A stretch of DNA of 5,240 nucleotides. Source: an uncultured Clostridia bacterium. GTDB taxonomy: Bacteria; Bacillota; Clostridia; Oscillospirales; CAG-272. Below, in pieces: positions 1-5,240 of this stretch (the first letter of the stretch is position 1; each line of letters starts with the position of its first letter). A model generated the notes under the pieces. That model saw nothing but the letters and a program-made list of their open reading frames with translations. It did not search any database and was not told where the DNA came from. The DNA lies in the NCBI GenBank assembly GCA_946040935.1, contig CAMGCN010000095.1, forward strand, positions 1-5,240, written 5' to 3'. Both the position numbers and the translations under genes were made by a program.

Positions 1-371
1 GCTCTTGCACATATTCCTCTTACATTCGAGAGGGAAAGCGCGTTTGCCGCCTTTTCTATAAATGCGACTTTTTTCGCCGTGGCGTCAAGAGAAAAAACAG
101 TTATGTCGGGGCGTACTGCCGCAATGGGCAGAGTGGGAAAACCGCCGCCTGCTCCGACGTCGAGAACCTTTGCTCCCTCGGGGATGTATTTTTCCAGCAT
201 AAGGCAGTCGGCAAAGTGACGGTATGCTATACCCTCGTCGTCCTCTATCGCGGTGAGATTGTATTTCTTATTCTCTTCCTTGAGAATTTCACATAAAAGA
301 GAAAATTTTTCTTTATACTGCTCAAAACGCTCTAAAGAGTTGTCGCCCAGCGCTTTTGAAAAAACGTTCAT
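1..371 (-). CDS. rsmG: RsmG (GidB), 16S rRNA m7G527 methyltransferase, N-terminal part
   Basis: SAM-dependent enzyme that makes N7-methylguanosine at 16S rRNA position 527, in the 530 loop of the small subunit. Reading the minus strand from the ATG at 371 gives 123 intact codons before the window ends; the family is usually a little over 200 residues, so the C-terminal part is outside. Visible family marks: KYNLTAI at about 36-42, RHFADCL at 51-57 (RH..DSL in most members), the SAM-binding loop VLDVGAGGGFP at 69-79, the acidic end of strand 2 with SLDATAKKVAFI at 94-105, and LSLSNV at 112-117. Thr80-Leu81 and Ala97 differ from the commoner G-[LI] and S, which is minor. The start overlaps the mnmG stop as ATGA, and GGAGG at 378-382 lies 6 nt upstream, so this start is firm. 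mnmG-rsmG is a widely conserved pair. Confidence 0.95.
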   Translation of the reverse strand, partial: MNVFSKALGDNSLERFEQYKEKFSLLCEILKEENKKYNLTAIEDDEGIAYRHFADCLMLEKYIPEGAKVLDVGAGGGFPTLPIAAVRPDITVFSLDATAKKVAFIEKAANALSLSNVRGICAR

Positions 372-2251
372 TTCCTGCCTCCGAGGTATATGAGCAAAAC
401 CGATATGTCAGCGGGAGAAACGCCGCTTATCCGAGACGCCTGACCTATATTTTCGGGTTTTATTTTGTCGAGCTTTTGTCTCGCCTCGAGCCTGAGACCT
501 TTTATTTCCGAGTAGTTTATATCACGGGGGAGCAGTTTCTTTTCCATTTTATTGAATTTCTCTACCTGCGCCGCCTGGCGTTTGATATATCCTGCATATT
601 TGCACTCTACCTCGACGGTGAACGCTTCGCTTTTACTTAATGCGGGGCGTTCCTTGTCGATCGGGGCGAGCGCTTCATAGGTTATTTCAGGCCGGCGCAA
701 GAGGTCGGCGAGCTTGCATCCGCTCTCAAGGGGTGTGCTTTTGCACTCATCGAGCACAGCCTCAACCTCTGCCGTCGGGCCGATATTGGTTTTTTCAAGG
801 CGTTTTATCTCGCACTCTATTCGTTCCTGCTTTTCTTTGAAAGCCTTCCAACGCTCATCGTTTATAAGTCCGACTCTTCTGCCGTAAGGAGTCAGACGCC
901 TGTCTGCGTTGTCCTGACGGAGCATGAGACGGTATTCGCTCCTGCTCGTCATAACCCGGTATGGCTCGTTCGTTCCTTTTGTTACAAGGTCGTCTATCAG
1001 CATACCTATATATGATGTGTCACGGCCGAGGGTAAGTTCTTCCTGCCCCTTGAGCTTTGCAGCCGCGTTTATTCCCGCAACGATGCCTTGCGCCGCGGCC
1101 TCCTCATATCCCGATGTGCCGTTAAACTGTCCTGCGCCGTAGAGGCCGGAAATCTTCTTAAATTCAAGCGTGTGATAAAGCTGGGTAGGATCTATACAGT
1201 CGTACTCTATCGCGTATGCCGTCCTCATGACACGCGCGTTTTCAAAGCCTTTAAGCGAGTGGAGCATCTGCATCTGCACCTCCTCGGGCATAGAGGAGGA
1301 AAATCCCTGCAGATACATTTCCTTTGTGTGACGTCCCATCGGCTCGACAAAAAGCTGATGTCTCGGCTTGTCGGAAAAGCGTACCACTTTATCCTCTATC
1401 GACGGGCAGTAGCGCGGTCCAGTGCCGTGTATTTTGCCCGAATATATGGGCGAACGGTCGAGGTTTTGACGTATTATCTCATGTGTTTTCTCGTTTGTAT
1501 ATACTATATGGCAGGGAAGCTGGGATATCCTGTTCAGCTCTTCTCTGTCGGTGAGAGCCGAGTAGGGGGTTATATCTTTTTCTCCCGTTTGCTCTTCAAG
1601 AGAAGAAAAGTCTATCGAGTCGCGGTGTATGCGAGGGGGCGTTCCCGTCTTAAAACGCCGCAGGGTTATACCCTCACGCTCGAGAGCCGCCGAGAGAGAG
1701 TTTGCAGGCAACATTCCGTCAGGACCTGACTTTATTGTTTTCTCGCCTATTATCACTTCTCCGCGCAGGTATGTTCCGCAGCAGAGTATAGCGGCACGGC
1801 ATTTCCACACCGCGCCGAGCGAGGTGACGACGGCGGCTATTTTTCCGTTTTCCACCTTAATATCGCATATTTCCGCCTGGACCAGCTCGAGATTTTTCGT
1901 GTTTTCGATAGTTTCTTTAATTATTCCGGAATACAGGCGGCGGTCTGCCTGCACTCTTTTTGAGTGGACGGCAGGACCTTTTCCGAGGTTGAGAGTGCGC
2001 GACTGAATAGTTGCCTTGTCCGCGGCGTAGCCCATTTCACCGCCGAGCGCGTCTATCTCAAAAACCAAGTGTCCCTTTCCCGTTCCGCCTATGGCGGGAT
2101 TACAGGGCATATTCGCCACCGCGTCGAGATTTATGGTAAACAGCGCGACAGAAAGGCCGAGACGCGCGCAGGCAAGCGCCGCTTCGACGCCTGCGTGTCC
2201 TGCGCCTACCACGGCACAGTCTATTTCTTTGTAAAAATACTCTTTTATCAT
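368..2251 (-). CDS. mnmG: MnmG (GidA), tRNA uridine-34 carboxymethylaminomethyl-modification enzyme
   Basis: FAD enzyme that works with the GTPase MnmE to add the (carboxymethyl)aminomethyl group to C5 of wobble uridine in certain tRNAs; cytoplasmic. The 627-residue length is normal. Seen in order: FAD-binding VGAGHAG at 15-21; MPCNPAIGGTGKGHL at 48-62 with the conserved Cys50; the GidA signature GPRYCPSIEDK at 278-288 with the second conserved Cys282; the second signature from GQFNGTSGYEEAAAQG at 374-389; SRSEYRLMLRQDNADRR at 436-452; and a helical C-terminal domain ending near SGVSPADIS, which in the family binds MnmE and tRNA. No key residue is missing. The ATG at 2251 overlaps the stop of the upstream micro-ORF (ATGA). 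Its own ribosome site is poor (only CGGA about 11 nt upstream), suggesting translation by coupling. mnmE, often next to mnmG in Firmicutes, is not in the window. Confidence 0.98.
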   Translation of the reverse strand: MIKEYFYKEIDCAVVGAGHAGVEAALACARLGLSVALFTINLDAVANMPCNPAIGGTGKGHLVFEIDALGGEMGYAADKATIQSRTLNLGKGPAVHSKRVQADRRLYSGIIKETIENTKNLELVQAEICDIKVENGKIAAVVTSLGAVWKCRAAILCCGTYLRGEVIIGEKTIKSGPDGMLPANSLSAALEREGITLRRFKTGTPPRIHRDSIDFSSLEEQTGEKDITPYSALTDREELNRISQLPCHIVYTNEKTHEIIRQNLDRSPIYSGKIHGTGPRYCPSIEDKVVRFSDKPRHQLFVEPMGRHTKEMYLQGFSSSMPEEVQMQMLHSLKGFENARVMRTAYAIEYDCIDPTQLYHTLEFKKISGLYGAGQFNGTSGYEEAAAQGIVAGINAAAKLKGQEELTLGRDTSYIGMLIDDLVTKGTNEPYRVMTSRSEYRLMLRQDNADRRLTPYGRRVGLINDERWKAFKEKQERIECEIKRLEKTNIGPTAEVEAVLDECKSTPLESGCKLADLLRRPEITYEALAPIDKERPALSKSEAFTVEVECKYAGYIKRQAAQVEKFNKMEKKLLPRDINYSEIKGLRLEARQKLDKIKPENIGQASRISGVSPADISVLLIYLGGRK

Positions 2252-2343
2252 TTTGAAATATATCCGAGGGCGTAAGCTACCGCAAACGCGGCTATCAGCG
2301 CGAATATTATGAGGGTTACTATTCTTATTATTATATCTTTCAT
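2248..2343 (-). CDS. 31-residue single-helix membrane micro-protein, unknown function
   Basis: A small ORF filling exactly the gap between rlmH and mnmG. Its ATG (2341-2343) overlaps the rlmH TGA and its TGA (2248-2250) overlaps the mnmG ATG, both as ATGA. The peptide starts MKDIIIRIVT, continues as an uninterrupted hydrophobic run to about residue 29 (Ile/Ala/Leu/Phe/Val with one Tyr pair) and ends ISK, so one transmembrane helix filling nearly the whole protein is predicted. The only charged residues are Lys2, Asp3, Arg7 and Lys31. GGGAGG at 2356-2361 lies 12 nt upstream, longer than the usual 5-9 nt. An in-frame extension back to 2460 is open but runs through rlmH in another frame and has no ribosome site. 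I recognise no family. It could be a real membrane micro-protein or chiefly a translated bridge that couples rlmH to mnmG. The double overlap and clean hydrophobic pattern argue that it is translated. Confidence 0.65.
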   Translation of the reverse strand: MKDIIIRIVTLIIFALIAAFAVAYALGYISK

Positions 2344-2765
2344 TTGTGGTATTTGCCTCCCGAATTTATGTTGAATGCCCGATATAGCTGTTCGAGCAGA
2401 ATAACACGCATGAGCTGGTGGGGAAAGGTCATTTTTGAAAAGGAAATGCGTCTGTCGCACGCGGCTTTGACCTCTTCGGGAAGTCCGTCCGACGCGCCGA
2501 TGACAAACTGAATATGGGATTCGCCCGACACCGCAAAATTTGAAAGCTCCTTTGCAAATTCCTCGCTTGATATTTCCTTTCCCTCAACGCAAAGGGCAAT
2601 TTTCAGCGCACGCCGTGAAAGCAGAGGGATAATATCGCTGTTCCCGCGGAAAGAGAGATTATGCAGATTACAGTATGCGCTAAGGCGTTTTTCATACTCG
2701 GCGCATGCCTCGCGCAGATATTTTTCCTTAAGAGTTCCGACTGAAATTATATCTACCCGTATCAT
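2340..2765 (-). CDS. rlmH: RlmH, 23S rRNA pseudouridine-1915 N3-methyltransferase (short form)
   Basis: SPOUT-class enzyme that methylates N3 of pseudouridine 1915 in helix 69 of 23S rRNA on the 70S ribosome; acts as a homodimer. Family marks: IISVGTLKEKYL at 6-17, AEYEKRLSAYC at 22-32, VEGKEISSEEFA at 60-71, the SAM-loop region FVIGASDGL at 87-95, the signature SFSKMTFPHQLMRVILLEQLYRAF at 108-131 and the C-terminal YHK tail at 139-141. At 141 residues it is shorter than the usual 155-159: about 18 residues are missing between strand 2 and strand 3 (around residues 38-46). Ala91 replaces the second Gly of the common GG pair in the SAM loop. The ATG at 2765 is chosen over the one at 2789 because the sequence from there matches the family N-terminus, GGAG lies 5 nt upstream, and it overlaps the preceding stop as ATGA. 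Confidence 0.93.
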   Translation of the reverse strand: MIRVDIISVGTLKEKYLREACAEYEKRLSAYCNLHNLSFRGNSDIIPLLSRRALKIALCVEGKEISSEEFAKELSNFAVSGESHIQFVIGASDGLPEEVKAACDRRISFSKMTFPHQLMRVILLEQLYRAFNINSGGKYHK

Positions 2766-3511
2766 ATTATCTCCGTTGCGGCTACGCACACGTTTGCGGA
2801 AAGGTTTTTTTGTTCCAACCGCGCCTTTACCGTGTTTCCGGCAAGGTCAGGCGTGTTGTTTTCCTTTGAAAGATGAGCGAGGATGAAATCCTCTGTCCCG
2901 TGAGAGGCGAGAAAAGCGCAAAAAGCCGCGCAGTCGTCATTAGACAGGTGACCTTCTTTTGATAAAATCCTATCCTTGAGATATCTCGGGTAGGAACCGC
3001 GCCTGAGCATGCTAATATCGTGGTTGCACTCGATGAGCACTCTGCGGCTTCCGGCGAGAGCATATACCGCCTCGTCGGTGACATAGCCCGTGTCGGTCAT
3101 TACCGAGACTTTTTCCCCCTCTTTTTCAAAGGTATATCCCACACAGCACGCCGTGTCGTGAGAGAGGGGAAAGCTCTTTACCGTAAGGTCTCCCACATTT
3201 ACAGTGAAAACCACGTCGTGCGTGACGGCCGGTATCCCGAAAGGGAGCGCATGAAACGACGGACGGGTTATGTGTACGGGGATATTTCGCTTATTGCAAA
3301 GCACCCTCAAGCCGGATGTGTGGTCGCTGTGTTCATGTGTTATAAAAACCGCGTCGATTTCATCTATGTCCGTTTCGCATAAGGAAAGGGCGCGCACTAT
3401 CCTGCGCGCGCATACGCCCGCGTCAACGAGGATTTTCGCCCCTTCGCTTTCTATGTATGTGCAGTTTCCGCCGCTTCCCGAAAAAAGCGGCGTGATTTTA
3501 ATCCCGTTCAT
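2762..3511 (-). CDS. yycJ: WalJ/YycJ-type MBL-fold metallo-hydrolase
   Basis: A 249-residue metallo-beta-lactamase-fold protein of the WalJ/YycJ (VicX) family. In Bacillus relatives a family member has been described as a double-strand DNA 5'-3' exonuclease linked to mismatch repair; older work tied it to the WalRK regulon. Seen: N-terminal LFSGSGGNCTYIE at 9-21, LVDAG at 28-32, metal motif THEHSDH at 58-64 (His59, His61, Asp63, His64), His118 in PLSHD, Asp140 in MTDTG, the family-specific IECNHD at 160-165 and GHLSNDD at 187-193, and the last metal His213 in AHLSKENNTPDLA. All expected metal ligands are present. The start at 3511 matches the family N-terminus; the longer ORF to 3574 would run into galK. 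AAGG overlapping the galK stop is a weak ribosome site, and only 5 nt separate the two genes. No walRKHI genes are visible next to it. Confidence 0.9.
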   Translation of the reverse strand: MNGIKITPLFSGSGGNCTYIESEGAKILVDAGVCARRIVRALSLCETDIDEIDAVFITHEHSDHTSGLRVLCNKRNIPVHITRPSFHALPFGIPAVTHDVVFTVNVGDLTVKSFPLSHDTACCVGYTFEKEGEKVSVMTDTGYVTDEAVYALAGSRRVLIECNHDISMLRRGSYPRYLKDRILSKEGHLSNDDCAAFCAFLASHGTEDFILAHLSKENNTPDLAGNTVKARLEQKNLSANVCVAATEII

Positions 3512-3516
3512 TTGCC

Positions 3517-4800
3517 TTATATCATTTCGTCGACTGCGAGGCCGCCGTAGGGGCGGACGGTCAGGCATACGCATGAGCCCTCGCCGAACACACTGTCCAT
3601 CGCGCTTTTGAGCGCGGGCACATCCTCGTCCCTTGCAAACACCTGTATAGTACCGGCAAATCCGCCGCCGTGAACACGGCAGGCCGCAGGCTTTCCTATA
3701 AGAGTTTGCTCTGCGACTGCGAGCGCGAGGGAAAGTCCCTGTTCGTCTACGTTTGAGGTTGTATATACATTCTGCAAATACTTAAACGAAGAGTTGCCGC
3801 TTTCCGTCACTCCCTGCAAAAAACCGTTTATGTCATGAGCCTTTACTGCGTCGCGTATCTTGTCGACGCGTGCGTTTTCGGTTATATAGTGTATCGCGCG
3901 GCAAACGGCGCGGTCGCTCGTTTTTTCGCGGAGCTCCTTTGCGTTTGAAATTATATCGTTATAGCTCACGTCACGCAGTACGTCTTTACCGAAGAATGCG
4001 GCTACTTTTTTCATCTCCTCGGGAATTGAGGCGTAATCGTCGGTCAGATCCGAGTGATTTCCGCCGGTATTGACAATGCAGAGGTTGTAGCCGTATGACG
4101 AAAGGTCAAAGTCAAGCTTTTCAACCGAGGGATTTTTCGGGTCGGCAAAGTCAATTGCGACTATGCCTCCGTATATGCACGCAACCTGGTCGAGAAGACC
4201 GCAGGGCTTGTCGTAAAATTCGTTTTCCGCGTACTGTCCGATTTTTGCGATCTCCATACAGTCTGCCTTGCCGTTATTGTAGAGATGGTTTTGTATGGTA
4301 CCTATCATATCTTCAAATGCGGCGGAGGAGGAAAGCCCCGACGCCTTAAATACATTTGACGTGGTATATGCGTCAAAACCGCCGATCTTATATCCGCGCT
4401 CACAAAAGCCTTTGCACACGCCGGCTATCATCAGCGCGCTCTTGCGGTATTTATCCTTTGCGAGGTCGTTTATATCTACCGTGTCCATCTGAAAGCCTTT
4501 GCTTTTAACATTTACTATTCCGTTATCGCTTTTTGAAACAACGGCGATTATGTCAAGGTTGATGGACGCGGCAAGCACCTTTCCGTAGTTATGGTCTGTG
4601 TGGTTTCCCGCTATCTCGCTTCTTCCCGAAACGGAAAATACGCGCATGTCCCGCTCGCTGTTATAGATTTTGCCAAACTCTTCAATACACTCAAGGTAAC
4701 GCTCTCTTTGGGCGCTTATTTGTTCTTTTCCGTAAAGAGTGGTGAAAATTCTGTCAAATTTTCCGTTTTTTATTGACTCTATAAGTTCGTTTGCTTTCAT
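3517..4800 (-). CDS. galK: Galactokinase-like GHMP sugar kinase (divergent clostridial type)
   Basis: A 427-residue GHMP-superfamily kinase; galactokinases phosphorylate the C1 hydroxyl of galactose with ATP in the Leloir pathway. Seen: the galactokinase N-terminal motif as GRSEIAGNHTDHNYGKVL at 59-76; ATP-binding GLSSSAAFE at 155-163; CGLLDQ at 200-205 with the likely catalytic base Asp204; TGGNHSDLTDDYASIP at 245-260; and motif 3 RVHGGGFAGT at 375-384. The usual R-x-N-[LI]-[IM]-G-E-H-T-D-Y reads R-S-E-I-A-G-N-H-T-D-H, so the Glu that contacts the sugar in characterised galactokinases is Asn66, while Arg60, His67, Asp69 and Asp204 remain. The substrate could therefore be galactose or a relative. 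The start at 4800 is preferred over in-frame ATGs up to 4980: AGGAG at 4807-4811 is 6 nt away, the motif-1 position fits, and the promoter lies inside the longer ORF. No galT or galE is in the window. Confidence 0.85.
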   Translation of the reverse strand: MKANELIESIKNGKFDRIFTTLYGKEQISAQRERYLECIEEFGKIYNSERDMRVFSVSGRSEIAGNHTDHNYGKVLAASINLDIIAVVSKSDNGIVNVKSKGFQMDTVDINDLAKDKYRKSALMIAGVCKGFCERGYKIGGFDAYTTSNVFKASGLSSSAAFEDMIGTIQNHLYNNGKADCMEIAKIGQYAENEFYDKPCGLLDQVACIYGGIVAIDFADPKNPSVEKLDFDLSSYGYNLCIVNTGGNHSDLTDDYASIPEEMKKVAAFFGKDVLRDVSYNDIISNAKELREKTSDRAVCRAIHYITENARVDKIRDAVKAHDINGFLQGVTESGNSSFKYLQNVYTTSNVDEQGLSLALAVAEQTLIGKPAACRVHGGGFAGTIQVFARDEDVPALKSAMDSVFGEGSCVCLTVRPYGGLAVDEMI

Positions 4801-4813
4801 AGCGTTCTCCTTT
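4801..4813 (-). promoter_or_regulatory. Ribosome binding site that fixes the galK start
   Basis: On the minus strand AAAGGAGAA (4805-4813) lies upstream of ATG 4800, with AGGAG ending 6 nt before the start. None of the upstream in-frame ATGs (4980, 4965, 4869) has a comparable site at proper spacing. This decides for the 427-residue form. Confidence 0.85.
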
Positions 4814-4905
4814 AATAACACAGTTGAGCATTTACGGATTGCAGATAAAGCTCCGCTCGCTCTTTGCATATTTTCTCGTTGGTATGGTCTTGAAAAACTT
4901 GTTCC

Positions 4906-4942
4906 GCTTTTTATAAAAGCTCTGAAAACATCCTTTTTCAGA
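4906..4942 (-). promoter_or_regulatory. Two adjacent inverted repeats in the galK leader (possible operator or RNA structure)
   Basis: Read on the minus strand, TCTGAAAA-N6-TTTTCAGA (4942-4921) is a perfect 8-bp inverted repeat of 22 bp. It is followed with no gap by GCTTTT-ATA-AAAAGC (4920-4906), a perfect 6-bp repeat with a 3-nt loop. Both lie roughly 20-60 nt after the predicted transcription start and over 100 nt before the galK ATG. No U-tract follows, so they are not terminators. The 22-bp repeat has the size and position of a repressor operator, but could equally act as a leader RNA hairpin. The assignment is by pattern only. Confidence 0.4.
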
Positions 4943-4970
4943 TGAAAGAGCTCAATTCTCTTCATTATAT

Positions 4971-4999
4971 ATTCTATCACAAATGTATAGGAAAGTAAA
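4971..4999 (-). promoter_or_regulatory. Sigma-A type promoter for the galK-rsmG unit
   Basis: Minus strand: -35 TTTACT (4994-4999), a 17-bp spacer, and -10 TAGAAT (4971-4976), matching 4/6 and 5/6 of consensus. TGTGA directly before the -10 fits the TRTGN extended -10 used in Gram-positive bacteria. Start of transcription would be near 4964, leaving an untranslated leader of about 165 nt before galK. It sits just after the proC terminator. As no other clear promoter or terminator was seen further left, it may serve the whole unit through rsmG. Confidence 0.7.
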
Positions 5000-5000
5000 C

Positions 5001-5033
5001 AAAAAAGAACCTTTTCTCTCGGAAAAAGTTCTT
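5001..5033 (-). terminator. Intrinsic terminator after proC
   Basis: Minus strand: arm AAGAACTTTTTC (5033-5022), loop CGAGA (5021-5017), arm GAAAAGGTTCTT (5016-5005), then more T residues to 5001. The 12-bp stem has one G-T wobble. The T-tract occurs only on the minus-strand side, so it acts on transcripts coming from proC. It lies about 70 nt after the proC stop and ends only 1 nt from the galK -35 box. The 70 nt between it and proC (5034-5103) hold no gene I can support. Confidence 0.85.
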
Positions 5034-5103
5034 CGTTAAAAACAAGTAATATTTGCCCTGCGGAAAGCGGAGGCGGTGCATATGTGTGATATTTTGCGCC
5101 TTA

Positions 5104-5240
5104 TTACTTTCCTAACTCAAGTGAGCGTTTTTTGCAGGCGGCATAACCCTTTTCCACCGCCGATATAAAGCCGCCGTCGGTCATCGCGCCTATCGCCGCT
5201 TCGGTCGTTCCGCCCTTGCTGGTGACTTTCCGTCTTATCT
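5104..5240 (-). CDS. proC: ProC, pyrroline-5-carboxylate reductase, C-terminal end
   Basis: Last 44 codons plus stop of the enzyme that reduces 1-pyrroline-5-carboxylate to proline with NAD(P)H, the final step of proline synthesis. The piece contains the family signature region VTSKGGTTEAAI (VTSPGGTT in most members), then a helix with GGFISAVEKGYAACKKRS and the end LELGK, matching the usual ProC tail (AxxAATxRSxELG). The stop is TAA at 5104-5106, followed directly by a second in-frame TAA. The rest of the gene, including the NADPH-binding domain, is beyond the right edge. A strong terminator follows, so it is a separate transcription unit from galK. Confidence 0.92.
   Translation of the reverse strand, partial: IRRKVTSKGGTTEAAIGAMTDGGFISAVEKGYAACKKRSLELGK

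Noticed and set aside
356..1142. Several plus-strand ORFs of 66-94 codons.
   Set aside because: Antisense shadows of mnmG with low-plausibility composition (Arg/Cys/Ser-rich) and no support.
1088..1729. Plus-strand ORF of 213 codons.
   Set aside because: It lies wholly inside mnmG on the opposite strand, has no recognisable motif, and mnmG is fully conserved across it.
2344..2460. Longer form of the micro-ORF starting at 2460.
   Set aside because: The added 39 residues overlap the conserved rlmH signature in another frame and have no ribosome site; the hydrophobic part begins at the 2343 ATG.
2827..3084. Minus-strand 85-codon ORF in another frame of the MBL gene.
   Set aside because: Frame shadow; the MBL frame carries the metal ligands on both sides of and within this stretch.
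3020..3611. Overlapping plus-strand ORFs of 113-120 codons.
   Set aside because: Antisense to the MBL protein and the end of galK, both of which show all their family motifs.
4801..4980. A 60-residue N-terminal extension of galK starting at 4980 (or at 4965).
   Set aside because: It is in frame and open, but the predicted -10 box lies inside its first codons, it has no ribosome site, and the strong AGGAG plus galactokinase motif spacing support 4800.
5034..5103. GC-rich partial inverted repeat (around GCGGAAAGCGGAGGCGG) after proC, considered as a second terminator or small RNA.
   Set aside because: Pairing is interrupted by mismatches and no T-tract follows; the strong terminator at 5001-5033 explains the end of the proC transcript.

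Overview
The window reads as a piece of a Bacillota (Firmicutes) chromosome, most likely from an anaerobic clostridial lineage. The evidence is the combination of a WalJ/YycJ-type MBL protein with RlmH, strong AGGAG-type ribosome binding sites, a promoter with a Gram-positive TRTG-extended -10 box, and moderate GC with heavy use of the Ile codon ATA. The order or genus cannot be fixed by reading alone. All genes lie on the minus strand, so transcription runs from right to left in window coordinates. No mobile element, CRISPR array, tRNA or rRNA was seen.

Right edge (5104-5240): the C-terminal 44 codons of proC (pyrroline-5-carboxylate reductase), followed by an intrinsic terminator (about 5001-5033). 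Directly next to it is a good promoter (4971-4999), then a leader of about 165 nt with two back-to-back hairpins, then galK-like galactokinase (3517-4800).

Centre and left: galK is followed after 5 nt by a WalJ/YycJ-type MBL-fold hydrolase (2762-3511), a short version of rlmH (2340-2765), an unannotated-looking 31-codon single-membrane-helix ORF (2248-2343), mnmG (368-2251) and the N-terminal two-thirds or so of rsmG (1-371, running off the window). The last five genes are joined by four successive ATGA stop/start overlaps, so this looks like one tightly coupled polycistron.

Theme: RlmH (23S rRNA pseudouridine 1915), MnmG (tRNA wobble U34) and RsmG (16S rRNA G527) all modify RNA at or near the decoding centre. 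In many Firmicutes walJ-rlmH and mnmG-rsmG are two separate clusters that both sit near the replication origin; here they are joined into one unit behind a sugar kinase. The most unusual items are the micro-ORF wedged between rlmH and mnmG, the shortened RlmH, and the galactokinase with Asn in place of the usual sugar-binding Glu. Otherwise this is a housekeeping region; I see no clear new defence or mobile system.
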